64,000 bases of DNA from Marchantia polymorpha subsp. ruderalis (lineage: Eukaryota > Streptophyta > Marchantiopsida > Marchantiales > Marchantiaceae), in the NCBI GenBank assembly GCA_037833965.1, contig AP031351.1:11606501-11670500 (forward strand), given 5' to 3'. This document shows positions 1 to 12,119 of this stretch, in pieces (the first letter of the stretch is position 1; each line of letters starts with the position of its first letter). The notes beneath the pieces are model-generated. The model was not told the origin of the DNA and did not search any database. It was given only the letters and a program-made list of their open reading frames with translations. Position numbers and translations under genes: made by a program.

Positions 1-1220
1 TATATACATCTGACAGTGTAGAGCCCCAAACAACATAGGCGGGAATCTTCTACAATTTCACTCGCGTGTCTACAACTCTTGTAGCAACCTCTTGTAGCAA
101 CAGAGTGATACTCGTGCGCTGTAGACTAAGTAAATTTTATTCTCATAGTAATATTCTCACCTGTTTGACTCTCGTTGCTTGTGATCTCCATCAGAATCGT
201 CTATGTATGGAGCACGAACAAGATGATTATGATTCTTATACTCTATACTCATGTGAAAGATTAAAAACAGAAATGACTTCAGAATCATCATGATTGCTAG
301 AACGCTACTTCCACTTCCAAAGCTCTAACAATGATCCACTTAGAGATGTGATTAATACATCAATGCGATATCCAAAAGGTAATCAAACTGCTATCTCTTG
401 CAACTACCTACTTTCAAATTAATTCACATCATAATGCACCAGGTCATCACAAATACTACCTTTGGAAAAAATTAAAGTTAAAATGTTAGTGCGGAGCACA
501 TTCACAGTATTTAAAGTAAACACTTTGCATTTTCTTCTCAAAAATTGAGTCAAAACTAATTGATACTTTCTAACACTAAACATACACATACTCTTGCAAA
601 TCTGATAGTCAGGATTCAAAGATACTTTTTTGCACTTTTGGCGTCAATACATGAACAATTACAGATGATTACTAGTAGGAAAATATTATACGAGATCCAT
701 ACTGGTCATCTTCTAGGAAAGGAAATAGGCAGTCATCTTGAATGCACTAACATGGATTGCATTTCGTAGTAGAAGAAAAAGCAGATCATGAAACATGTTA
801 AAGTGCAAGACAATCCAAAACATGCATGCGGAAGAAAGCAGAAGGCGCTTGCATAACAGCCAAATGGAATTCGCATGCGAAACTTCTTGGAAGTTTCTCA
901 TCATTACCGCATAATGGGGCCAACAAAAACACTCATGTTGGACGTTTCTGAACATGATAAATCTATTCTATGATGTGTCTTCAGTTTCCTACATCACCTT
1001 TGCATACTCCTTAGCTTTACTATTTGAATAGTAAGAGAATCGAGCTTCCTAGCTTCCTAAATCCTTAACTTGAAAAAAGGTGGGATATGAACTTCACATG
1101 AGTAAAGAGAAACACATTGAATGAAAGCTAGTTTCTAAATCAGATCAAAGTAGAGTTAGTACTCCATAATCTTTGAACATGCAAAAATTTGAAATAATAT
1201 GTAGTATGTACACGCGTAAC

Positions 1221-1304
1221 AGTAACAGTATGTACATCTCACAATATAGAATCCCAAACAACAGTAACAGTATGTACATCTCACAATATAGAATCCCAAA
1301 CAAC
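1221..1304. repeat. Perfect 42-bp tandem duplication
   Basis: Two identical, adjacent 42-base units (1221-1262 and 1263-1304) starting AGTAACAGTATGTACATC and ending in CCCAAACAAC. A diverged relative with more C and G lies at the very start of the window (about 4-35: GTGTAGAGCCCCAAACAAC). The tandem copies look like C-to-T/G-to-A decayed versions of it. These are probably terminal or subterminal sequences of a transposon in this block. Confidence 0.8.
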
Positions 1305-1561
1305 ACAACTCAATAGAGTATCAAACTAAACAAAACAATGAAATCAAACAACCACTTAGTTTATCAAAAGTGCAAACTAATGTCAAGTATAATCCATCTT
1401 TGATATAATCATCTCATAGTATACAATTTTGAACTAAACAAAACAATGAAACCAAACAATCACTTAGTAAATTGAAAATGAAAACATGTGTGAGTTATAG
1501 AGTATCTCACCGTATATAATTAAGAGTTGACTTTTGCCATGAAGATATAATACAAAAAATA

Positions 1562-3840
1562 TCATGATAATAAATCATCTACACTCCAATCTTCTTCATC
1601 TGTTATTTCCACCTCTTTCTTCATTGCAGCCATGGTGACATTTGGAAATGACTCTAGTTGGTATTTGGAAAAATCAAAATACATATCAAAATTTTCCTGA
1701 AAGTCATCATTATTGTCCAAAGTAAGCTCCAGATCTTCCAAAAACAATTCATCCGTTGGTCTAATAAAAAGATCTTCATTGTCTTCAAATACTATGCTGA
1801 AGTAACTCTCTTGATCTAGTGCCAATGATTGCGATGACGTTGAAGAGGGTTTTGAATGCTCTTTAAGACTGAAGCTGACGATGAAAAGCACTTTTGTACG
1901 TTTCACCGTCATGCAATTACAAATTTTTGTCTTGGACAATGACAGCTGCAAAAAAAATTTCTTCACTACGACATTATGAGGAGTGATGGAAGAAGTTTCA
2001 TTGTAAACAAACGCAAAGTTTTTGCACCAACAACAGACTACCAAAAATCCATCGGAAAATCCATGTTTGAATTGTTGATGAAGACTCCACTCCGGTTGAT
2101 GTAGTCATATAATTTTGCTAGCAATGAAATAGTATTCATCTTGGTGAAATTCTATCATTTTGCAAAATTTGCAATATCTTTTTGAATGTCATTGTAGGTA
2201 TTCTTCCTCGATATGGCAACAGCTTGATACTTAAGATTCAAAAACAGAGCTACAAAATAAAATAAATGATCAAATTTAGAAGCTCTCTTTTTGATAGTCT
2301 TGATAATGTGAGTCTTGAAGCTGCTGCAGTTCAAGGTACCATCCACGTCCTTCACAGTTGTGTACAAATTGATCAACTTGGCACAGACTTGATCTAATGT
2401 TGTGAAATTTTGCTCAAGACGAACTATACTGTTGAAAATTGGCTTGATGAGCTTGCAAATTTTCTTGTTGATTGCAAAGTGATAATCTTCCTCCACCAGG
2501 TTGGAGATATCATTGTTGATCGGTCTTGACTTGTTGGCTAATTTTGACTTGTCCACGCAGTGTTGAAAACCTTTGTGATATGATGTAACACCAATACATA
2601 CAAGCACAGGTGAATACCATTTTGTTTCATAGGAACTTGATAAAAACTTTAGAATATTGTTTTTTCGACCTCATAACTTGAGTTGTGTATCCAATAATGA
2701 GAATTTGTAAAAAAAAGCTGATCATCTTGCAATTCTTCTTGAACAATTGCTTCATAGTGGACTGAGCTGACACATACTTTGTAATCAAATTAAGTTGATG
2801 AAGACAGCAACGCAAAGAAATCATGTTTGGATGCAAATTGATCAAATTGCTGCTCAATTTGATAATGGTAGTTGGACTGTCGGATACAAAGGCAACGATT
2901 GATGTCAACCGAAGAAAACTTTTGTTAGTTGACAGTAATAATTGTTGTAGCAATGCAATTTTTTTTACCTACCTGTAAAGTGTACTATGTTGAAGATTCA
3001 TTGTTTAGTGTTGGTAATGGCAATCATAACGTAGATCGAGTTGTTCGAAACATCTTTCCATGCATCCATCGTTAGCGTCACATCGCTGATGTCCTTGAGT
3101 TGTTCTCCAAGCTCTAGAAAATACTCACTATATCTCTTTTGTAATAGTCTATCAGATACCACTTTTCTTGAAGGAACAATTTAACTAGGATTGAGATCAC
3201 AGATGAACAAGCCAAGTTCCTTGTTGGTGCACACATTGAAGTCACTGTTGGAGGAGATCAAGAAGTCTATAATCTCAGATGATGATTCTCTTGTTATTTT
3301 GCATTCATTGCGGATTGAAGAACTTTGACAAACGTTGTTGTTGATGCTGCAGCAAAAAAACTGGTTGTGATTCAAAACCTGATGATTGCATTGACATCCG
3401 TTGTCTCTTTGAAGATCTTTCTACGATACGCATATACTCAATTCTACTTTCAAAATTCAAAGTACATCGATGCAAGACATGATGTTTCTACTTGTCAGGC
3501 TTGTCATCAAACAACTCCCTACAATGTTTACACATTGCACGATAGCAATTTTCACTTCCCTTCTCAACCAAACGATAAAAATAATGCCATCTTGGATTTA
3601 TCACCTCATCTGCTTTTTTTCATCCCGGTGGAAACTCTATTTCATGTCTAGACGTCGGCTGTGATGATGATGAGATTGTTGTTATTCCGCTCTCATCTTC
3701 GAGTTCAAGTGACAATGAATCTACAATCAATGATGGAGTACAAGACTTCATTTTGGAACTTGTTGAACGCTGCTTCTTTTTGCTACCTTACTTCTACACC
3801 AAAAGAATTTCACAACTGGTTTCAATGGTGATGAAGTCTA
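1562..3840 (-). pseudogene. hAT transposase pseudogene (BED finger, transposase core, hAT dimerisation region)
   Basis: Read on the minus strand, several open segments in changing frames follow the order of a plant hAT transposase. Around 3480-3620 a BED zinc-finger-like stretch reads INPRWHYFYRLVEKG, then CYRAMCKHC, giving the W-x-x-F and C-x2-C pattern. At 2627-2953 the core contains VAFVSDSPTTIIKLSSNL followed by MISLRCCLHQLNLI, which matches the V-x-D-S-P-x-x-x-x-K-L and S-L-R-C-C-x-H-x-x-N-L-I signature of DUF659/hAT proteins. At 2155-2607 comes the segment with LIKPIFNSIVRLE, typical of the helical insertion. At 1562-2044 there is a dimerisation-like stretch (VKRTKVLFIVSFSLK) and an acidic tail. 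A stop codon between the acidic leader and the BED finger, and frameshifts between all the blocks, show it is dead. Outer ends and target-site duplication were not resolved. Confidence 0.8.
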
Positions 3841-5280
3841 TATGTAAAGAACTTCTATAGCAACTCCACACTCTAAAGTATTAAATATAGTTACCATGTG
3901 ATTAAACATTGAAAGATGAAAGTAACGGCAACCAATTCTTCCTATATTGAATTCATATATTTATACTAGATTAGAGAATTCATTTAACTTTACGTGACAG
4001 ATGTGACCAAATATTGAAAGATGACTGTAAAAGTAAAGGCATCAATTTTTTTATATATTGAAGCTAGATATTTATTTTAGATTAGAGAATTCATTTAACT
4101 TTATCTGACAAAAAACAAAGTTTTAGTAATCTTGTAAATACTTTTGATTGACTCATGTTTGTGATATAAATTTCTTAAACAACGTCGACACTCGTGAAAC
4201 AAGCAATAAAAAATGAGCCAAAATCACCACGGCATAAAAAACCATCATCTAATTTTAGAAGCAGAAAAAAACTCAAGGTGTTGAACATAAAACAAACATT
4301 TAATTTGTGCTTAAGCATGTATATGTACAATCAATATCCACATTATGATAGGAAGATCTATGTGATGAACATCTAGCTAGCTTAAATGATACCCTATCAT
4401 GTAATAACAATGTTAATGATCATGATATGATTTGCGTTGGTGCATATATAGATACTTTGTTACAATGCTATTTTACTGAAGAACATGTTTATACTATGTA
4501 TTGACAATTAGACTTCGAGATAAATATGTAAATTGGATTCTTAGAGCAATGTTTGAACTCCAGTCAACGCAGTCTAATCAAGTGCAGTAAATAGGGGCCA
4601 AAATCCGAAGGTAAACCCTTCATGCAATTGGTGTTAATCTACCTCTCTTCTTTTCTGCACATAGAAGAACTTAGTGTAAAAAAATAGAAACCATGTACAT
4701 TTGATGGACACTCACCCGCTTGGTCAGTTCCTGACCAAGCGGGTGAATCTTGTCAATGTCATCTTGAATTATGTGCAGGCTTTTGAGATAATTGCCTACA
4801 TGCAACATATCTTTCTCCACGTCGTTGTCCAGTAGTACTCCAGCCGCACTGTCCAACTTCTTCAAGGCGTCCACTGTTAAAAGGAACTGATATCAAATAA
4901 TCCGCTTCTTGACATCTTGTAATTGCAGTCTCAAGTTTTCCAAAATTTTTACATACTTATGAAACTCAGTCTGGACTAAACCCTTAGAACCACATTACTC
5001 ACTTTGAAGAAACAGAATCGTAGTTGAACGCATGTCTACGTTCATGAAAGAACAAATTTCATTGTGACCCCAAGAATAAAATATGTCATTTATGTAGAAC
5101 AAGATTTCACACAGTTGTGTTTGATGGATTTTGTTTTGAAAATTTGCCAAAGACGTTGTAAGTTTGTTGTTTACCAGATGGAGGCAGCCAAACAATTGAA
5201 TAGTTTTAATTCTTCATTTACTCCACTATCTATAACTCCAAAATATACGTATATTTTGAAGTTACATTTATGATTCATAC
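3841..5280. other. AT-rich intergenic stretch, no gene recognised
   Basis: No coding region could be supported here. Two short minus-strand open stretches (4671-4874 and 4995-5195) have mildly protein-like sequence, for example an amphipathic leucine pattern in the first, but no recognisable domain and no splice signals that join them. The stretch also contains the perfect hairpin listed at 4712-4746. Confidence 0.5.
4712..4746. repeat. Perfect 16-bp inverted repeat with 3-base loop
   Basis: The left arm TCACCCGCTTGGTCAG (4712-4727) and right arm CTGACCAAGCGGGTGA (4731-4746) are exact reverse complements separated by TTC. The arms are more G+C-rich than the AT-rich surroundings. No poly-T follows, so it is not an obvious Pol III terminator. 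It could be a fold-back element, a recent palindromic duplication, or a cruciform/hairpin site. Confidence 0.9.
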
Positions 5281-6239
5281 GTATATAGATACGGGCATGT
5301 CCCGTATACAAAATGGAAATGAGGCATGCTTTATGCCCTCGTCAGGAGCATGACTTTTTGACTGTGCCTCCAACCCTACTCACATTTATCGTCGTTTACT
5401 CGCTCGCTTGTCTACCGCCACAATGTGGGCCCTATAACACTTACCTCTCTGCAACTCTATGATTTAGATTGACGCAATAAATCATCGCCAATCCGAGACA
5501 AAAAATGCATCACAAGAAATATTAGACAAAAAGGACGGTCGGTCTTGTCTTTGACACGGAGTGAAGCTTTATTAGTTACCGTGCGACTAACAAGTGTTGT
5601 CATTCATCAAATCCTATACACTCCTCTAAACTTTTTATTTAGATTTTTTGCTTAAAGAAAATTCTCATCCAAATAGCATACAAGTTAAAACCTGGTTAGA
5701 TTATGATGTCTATGCTTGTTTTATTTATAAAAATCTTGTAAAAGTTTATAATTTTCCTATAATTTGAAAGTAATATTCTATGAAAATAATATTTTTGATA
5801 ATAAATGTCAATAGATTATTACTCACAAAACTAAATCTTTAGACATAAAAGAGCACCAAAGTTTTGTTGTATTCAATATCATTAATTTTCACTCTAATAC
5901 TTTCATTTTATATTTCTCTTGGTTACAATTGATTCATACGGATATAGATGAGAAAGAAAAAAAACTAACATATGAAACCATAGTTTGTTATATTTTAACA
6001 AGACATACTAAAAATATTTCAAATTTGAACCTACTTAACAAGTTCAAGTATTGGAGGTCAAATATTCGTTGATGGTCGGAAGATTGATCACGCGTACAAC
6101 CTTATATGTATTAAGGAAGATGACAAATGAAAGACAACGTTCTGAATTAAATATTGACCCTTTGAATATAATGTCATGACTTTTGATCTTATCAAAACAT
6201 AAATCATCTTCCAACACTTGATAAACAAAATATTACAAA

Positions 6240-8170
6240 AATTTCTAAACAATTTTGTTGTATGTTTTGGAGATCACCAGTATGTTGTAGAAGTTATATC
6301 TACAACATACTTGTGATTTCCAAAAATGAAGAAGAGCACATTTATCATGTCTAACTATTATTGAAAAAGTTGCGCATTATTAAACTATATGCCAAATATA
6401 AGAAATGCATTTTTCACCAAATCTAAGTCAAATTCTTAGGCTACATCATTTTTGAAAAGTAACTATACATAAGTTTCAAAAAAAGATCTAAACAATCATT
6501 GATTGAAAAAATTGGCTACCATTCAAGAAGTATAATGCTTACTCAATTTTGCAAGTGTATATCAAATTTTCATCTAAAATTATTTCAAGATTGTTGTTCA
6601 ATTGATCCGATTGATTCACATAGAAAAAATTTGTATACTATTCAAAATGTATAATGCTTTCTTAGTTTTGCAGCCTTCTATGAAATCTTCATTCAAAACT
6701 ATTTCAAAATTGTTCCTCAATTGATGTGATTGACTCGCAGAAATTGAAATTCAAGTTCAAGTAAAATGCAAAAGCAGATTAAACATTTGAAATTCTTAAA
6801 AAGACATTTACAACGACTTACATTTCAACGCATATCAAATTTTGAATTGTTTTTTCTAGAAAAGTATGCTTGTGACTAAAATCTTGGAGCGATACTTTCA
6901 TTGTCCGACAAAGGTGATTGTCTTTATTCTCTAGCATTTCACTCGCAAAAATTTACTACTGTTGAAATCAATCATTACTATTACTATCATTATAAGGAGT
7001 TCTTTATCATTATCGACTCGTTTCAAAAGCGACGTCATTTTCTTGAAAGAGCTCAATATCCGATCACAACCTACACCAATCACAAGAATCTTGAGTATTT
7101 CATGATATGCCAAGGTATTCAATTGACGTCAAGCTTGTTGGAGTATATTGCTTTTGTGCTTAACCTTTGTTATCATCTACCGTTTCAGTCTCCAACAAAT
7201 CCAATCTCACGCTCTTTTGCAACAAGAGAATGAAATGCATACTACAACCAATAAAAGATTATCCTTATGCAGCCTGAATAATTTCAATTGACAATCGTGC
7301 CCACCAAAACTTCAATGAATGCATCTTTTCTCTAAGATCTCAAAGTAAGATTTATAATTTGATACATTAGCTTTGAAGCTGTAAAACAATATTGACATCT
7401 TTAATTCTAGAAGATTACTAAGTTCGGATTCAAAGATTATAGATTCAAAATTTCTAAAATTATCCCACTTCCACTTCACAAATTTCCAGATTTTATGATG
7501 CTATAAAGATTACTTTATGTTGACTAGTCTTGACACAAGTGCTCTAGGGTGACACTTTGATTTGAACAAAATCATGGAGCTAAAATCCAGATACTTTTGA
7601 TGGTCACAAATGTGAAAAATAGTAAAAAATTATGTCACAACACATGACATTTGCTTTAGATCCAAAATTTGTAATCATTCCAAAAATTCTATTCACATAC
7701 TTATCATGAACTTCACTCTTGATTCATTCATGTTTGATTCAATTTTTGTTGTAATGAAACTCTTGACAAAGATGTCACACTTGTTGTCTTTCAACAAATT
7801 TCAATTTCTTTCAACCTCTTTCAACCGCACAACCTCATTCAAGAATGTGTAAAAATATCATAGATTTTCCAACAACATCATTGCTTATTGTGGTAGACTT
7901 TTGGAGATTCACAAGTAGATGAAGCCAAAATTAAAAAGCGGCAAAAAAGAAATACACACAAATCTCAAAAGCAAAATCCAAACATCTTAGTTGGAGATAA
8001 AGTCTAGCTTCTGCATGGCAATTTGAAGACAAAATGACAAACTTGATTATCATGATTTGAATTCTTTTTATGAATAAGCAGGTCAATGAAGTATTATAAA
8101 AGTTGGACTTGCCATCATCTATTAAATTCATCTAGTGTTTCATGTTTTCTTGCTTTAACAATATAGAGAA
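6240..8170 (+). mobile_element. Decayed Ty3/gypsy retrotransposon polyprotein (RT, RNase H, integrase tail)
   Basis: Plus-strand reading in mixed frames gives gypsy polyprotein pieces in the correct order. The end of reverse transcriptase lies at about 6310-6740, with sequence like the family's E-E-H-x-x-H-V/L-L-x-K-L-R-x-x-x-L-Y-A-K and F-L-G-Y-I-I, then L-x-F-A-x-F-Y-x-x-F-I-x-N-F/Y. RNase H lies at about 6830-7210 and includes YSLAFHSQKFTTVEINH and ITTYTNHKNLEYFM, very close to gypsy elements except that catalytic-type acidic positions are altered (TNHKNL where intact elements have T-D-H-K-N-L). The integrase C-terminal end is at about 7910-8165, reading LDLPSSIKFI then, in another frame, the H-V-S-x-L block. 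Many stops and frameshifts show it is non-functional. The integrase core between 7240 and 7900 was not recognised. Confidence 0.8.
6501..6739 (+). repeat. Diverged tandem duplication (about 118 bp) inside the gypsy RT region
   Basis: Bases 6501-6618 and 6619-6739 align end to end: both read roughly TATTCAAxAxGTATAATGCTT, then a T-rich stretch, then TTCAxxTAAAACTATTTCAA and an ATTGATxxGATTGA block. Both copies encode the same RT segment (L-x-F-A-x-F/V-Y-x-x-F-I). The duplication therefore arose inside the coding part of the element, before or during decay. Confidence 0.65.
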
Positions 8171-8230
8171 TTCATCTATTAAAATTCATCTGGTGTTTCA
8201 TGTTTTCTTGCTTTAACAATATAGAGAATT
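8116..8230. repeat. Tandem duplication, 57-58 bp unit
   Basis: Unit 1 (8116-8172) and unit 2 (8173-8230) are nearly identical. Both start CATCTATTAAA and contain GTGTTTCATGTTTTCTTGCT and TTTAACAATATAGAGAATT. They differ by an inserted A and an A/G change. The duplication overlaps the end of the gypsy integrase-tail remnant. Confidence 0.85.
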
Positions 8231-8748
8231 AACTATTTTGTAACTGTTGAATTAACACCTCAGTTATCAATTGAAATTTCTAAAATAATTGACTCTCACA
8301 TCAATTGATAAAGATTAGAATATCTTGTACTTTGGCAATGCTATGAAACTAATAAGTAAATTTGAAAATGTGTTGTTAATTCTGTTCCAACTTTCAAAAT
8401 GATCAAAAAATTTTATCATCGATAACCAACAAAATCAAATGCTAAAATTATTTAACTCATCTGGATCAACATCAAATAAGCAATATGAATATCACATGGA
8501 TTTTTTGTAATAGAATTTTTTTCATGTTTTTGATAAACTAAGTAGACTCGTGGACAACTTGTGGATCTTGTTATTTGAAATTATATAATATCACTGATGT
8601 GACATACAATAGCGATGACTGAGGAAACGATGCCAACTTTGGAGCCGGTGCCAACTTTCCAACTTTTGAATCTTGTGTGAGTTATTGTAAGTAACACAAT
8701 GTAGGTTTGGCTCTACACTCAAATGGTATGTTACGTTAAACGAATTAG

Positions 8749-9130
8749 TGTCATACCCTTGTTGGCGTTTTGAGTTTAGAATAGATCATTGTTGCACATT
8801 AGTGTTGATTCTCTATATTGTGATGTTTCATAGTCTGTGATGTGATGTGGACTATGACTGTGATGAGAATGCGACCCACTATAGAGATGTCTCGCTTTGT
8901 ATCCCTTGTCACATCCGTTACATCCCTTGTCTCGGATGGGGTATTTAAACCCAATCCGGGACCTGTGTTTTATCAACAACTCTTATGTGGATCCTTCCTC
9001 AGAACTAAGGAACCTGTGTCGACCCATTCTTGCATTGCTTTACTTTTCTAATGATTCCCAACAAATATTCAATAATAGTCTTAATAATAGTCTTTTCAAC
9101 AACAGACTCAGAGACATTTAGGTTGTCTAG
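8749..9130 (+). mobile_element. Possible gypsy-type LTR remnant
   Basis: The stretch begins TGTCATACCC, resembling the TGTCA start of many gypsy LTRs. It is richer in G+C than the element interior and includes a TATA-like GGGTATTTAAACCC around 8940. It follows the gypsy polyprotein remnant in the position expected for a 3' LTR. No second LTR copy and no clear polypurine tract were found, so the limits are a guess. Confidence 0.3.
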
Positions 9131-9340
9131 ATGCTTGGCTACTTACTGAATGCATTGAATAGGCGTCAATCAGATCAACTGATTAGAAACGGAATGACTT
9201 TCCTCGTGATGTTTTTTCACTTAACACTGTTGAAATCAAAACTTTGGCAACTCCGATGACATCAGAACTGGGATTCCTCCAAGATTCATAGTTACAAAGA
9301 AATGACCGTCGGGGCTCGATTACGTCAAGAGAACACCGAA

Positions 9341-12119
9341 TCACCTCTTTCTGCAAAGAGACATGCCATCTCCGATCGAAACCTGTGCAGCTCCATTTGG
9401 ATCAGCTCCTATCCCCAAACTCCTCACTATCAGACTCAATGAACAATGATGAAAAGATCAAACGAATTTTAAAGAGAGGCTTACCAAATTGTAGTCGATG
9501 CGACTGTCTCTCAGCAAAAAATCATTAAAATCACGGATACTTTGGGTTCTCTTGTCCACAACCTGCAAAGAGAATCTATCTATTAGTCCAACTGTAATTT
9601 TCAGGTATTTAAAAAAAGTTGCTTTAGACAAAACACACATAGCAGTGCAGACCTACCAAAGGGTCCGCTACAGTTCCGTGCCAAAGAACATTGTCCACCA
9701 CAATTAATCCTCCTGGCCTCACCTGGAACACAAGAAGAATAAAGTACCACGTTATACATTCAACTACCTTCAAAAATCAAATTAGCTTGCCGATTCCATC
9801 TTTTCGCTATTCGCTCAAGAGGACGCTAACGCACAAAGGAACACGCTGACTGATACAGGCTGACCTAAACCTGTCCAACTGAGAGCTGGCAATCAATTTT
9901 TACCTGGCCTGCAAGCCGACCTTACGACAAGAAAAATTTACGAAAGTAGAAGTTCGAGCAAACACAGGAGTTTCACATAGCTTACGATGACATGCTTTGA
10001 GTTGCTTTGACTCAAAGCAATCTATCGACTGAAGCAAAATGGACTACTCTTCCTCTAGACCAGCTTGCACATGATAATGCTGAAGAAGTTTATCCATTTC
10101 GACAAAGTTTATATCATTATTACGCATAACGTACCACTGCAACACTGTTCAAGTCTGTTGGTCATCGCATGCTACTGATCTTAGAAATAATGTGGAACAC
10201 GAAACGCACGGACAGTTGGCAGCCTCCGAAACACAGTTGAAGCCACGTAAAAGTAGTTTTTAGTGTACTTCTGTATTGCTCTGTGTGTACTGTTCAAATG
10301 AGCCCTTGTTTATGGTCGCCTTAGACTATGAATCTACTCATTCAGTCATTCACCAAAGAAAAAGTGCAGGTTACTCTAAACAAAAAATGTACTAAGTTGC
10401 GAACATTCCATACCAGTTGTAACAGCAGCTCATAGTACTGTGGATACATCATCTTGTCTGCATCTAGAAAAGCCAGGTCGTACCTGGCAAACGCGTAAAG
10501 CCGTCAAAGTTATATGCAGAGAACAGAGGTTAGAGAAAGAGACCTGCGTAGTTTATGTGGATTACATTACGTGACCAGATGGGAACAAAGCAGGACATAC
10601 ATACCTTCCTGCCCCACCGTGCTCAAGTAACTCGTTGAGGGTATCGATTGCCATTCCAAGTCTTACACTTACCTGCGCATCCGGATGTTATACACAGCTT
10701 ACGTTTCCACCATAGCCGGAACTTCAGCGTAAAGAGAATGGACAACGAAAGTCCTCAAGACGGCGGTTGATCCAGCAAACGTCGGTTGAGACAATGAGAG
10801 GGTAGGGTCCTGATCCAGGATCTTGTGATAAGACAGTACCTTATGAGAAACACCCCCTAGCTTAAAATACTTCTGAGCGACAGCAAGGGATGCTTCTGAT
10901 CTATCGCAGGCCACAAGACATCCCGAATCTGGTAGCACCAATGCAACAGCCAATGAGGAATAACCCTGCAACATATGCTTTCTTTTCATTACCTCACACG
11001 ATAAGAACAATCAAGGAATAACATGGGGGACGACGTCCGGTGCACATTCCAGGACAAAAGCATTCTACAAAATCCTCTCTCCATATAAAAACTGGGACTC
11101 AAAATTCTACGCCAAACTTTAAGAGAAGTTTGTGAGACTCACAGTGAACACTCCCACTTCGATGCACCTTTCCGCACCCATCAATTGAACTAACATTGCC
11201 AAAAATTGTCCTTGATCTGGTGTGACCTGAAACGAACAGTTTGAGACCAAGTCTTTGATCTTCGAGTTAGACCAAACGAAGTAGAGTGCTGAACTTAATA
11301 CTGGTAAGATATCTTCCCGCCAAGTACTCATGGTTTACATAGCTCTCACTCCTTCATGGTAATTCAAGTATGTCTGTAAAACTTTTACGATTACAGCCAG
11401 AGAATGTGCAGGCTTTCATCCCGAGAGCAGTGAGGAGCAAGTGGCGCTGATAAAATCAATTACTGGTGTTTAATGCCAGTGCTTTCTACGTTCAAAGGAG
11501 ACAAGTACACAAAACATGACTAGGACGGGGCCAAATTGTTCCCAAAACACAGCGGGTGAGCGACCTCCAGTCTAAAGAGTTGAAGAACATTCTACTGCAA
11601 ATGAACTTCAGAAAAATATTTCTGACCTGCATTCCTGATCCATGCATTTTGTTTGTCTCTTCTCGAAGATTCCTCAATATCTATCATCAATAAATACGTT
11701 GCAGAGTCAGAACAATTTCGTACCCAGTTTGAGTGCATAATCTTGGATATAATCAATATGGAAAGCATAACTGCTCCGAGGTAAACACCAAGATCACATG
11801 TTTTGAATTTGCAGATGTGTGCTCCCTAGGAGGAGAAGGGCACATGTACAATTACCTCTGGTTCTCGAACTTGCGCTTGAACATACTGAATCACCCGGCT
11901 ATCACACAGCTCATTCGCCTTAGGTGGAGCAGGAAGGTTTGCTCTGGCAGATTTTGGTTGCTCTATATGTCCCTGCTCAGCAAAGCATTGCAGTTTGTGG
12001 AACCGCTGCTGCCCACACTTTGCCACTTGAACGCGACCGAATGGTGTCCCCGGATTTCGTAAACCAGAAAGCACTATTCCACGCCACAAACAAGCATTTG
12101 CAGTTCCAACTATTGCCAT
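9341..12119 (-). CDS. Caffeoyl-CoA O-methyltransferase-like protein, probably organelle-targeted
   Basis: This is an SAM- and divalent-metal-dependent O-methyltransferase of the CCoAOMT-like (plant/cyanobacterial) class, 283 residues. The minus-strand exons are 11856-12119, 11627-11680, 11143-11226, 10840-10965, 10605-10672, 10414-10483, 9657-9722, 9485-9562 and 9341-9382. All junctions are GT-AG and the phases close exactly. Residues 1-60 are basic and poor in acidic residues, like a transit peptide. The methyltransferase fold starts near QVREPE, followed by REETNKMHGSGMQ. The SAM loop is CIEVGVFT-GYSSLA (about 127-139), the acidic SAM ribose-binding motif is LVACDRSEAS (151-159), and metal/catalytic residues are Asp206 in LDADK and Asp232-Asn233 in VVDNVLW. 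The C-terminus is IGDGMSLCRKR. The substrate cannot be told from sequence: it could be a catechol-type phenolic or flavonoid rather than caffeoyl-CoA. ATG at 12119 is the first in-frame Met before the conserved part. Confidence 0.93.

Noticed and set aside
8842..9121. Overlapping 60-74 codon frames at the end of the gypsy block
   Set aside because: Different frames and both strands are open over a tandem-like, LTR-like stretch. No protein similarity.
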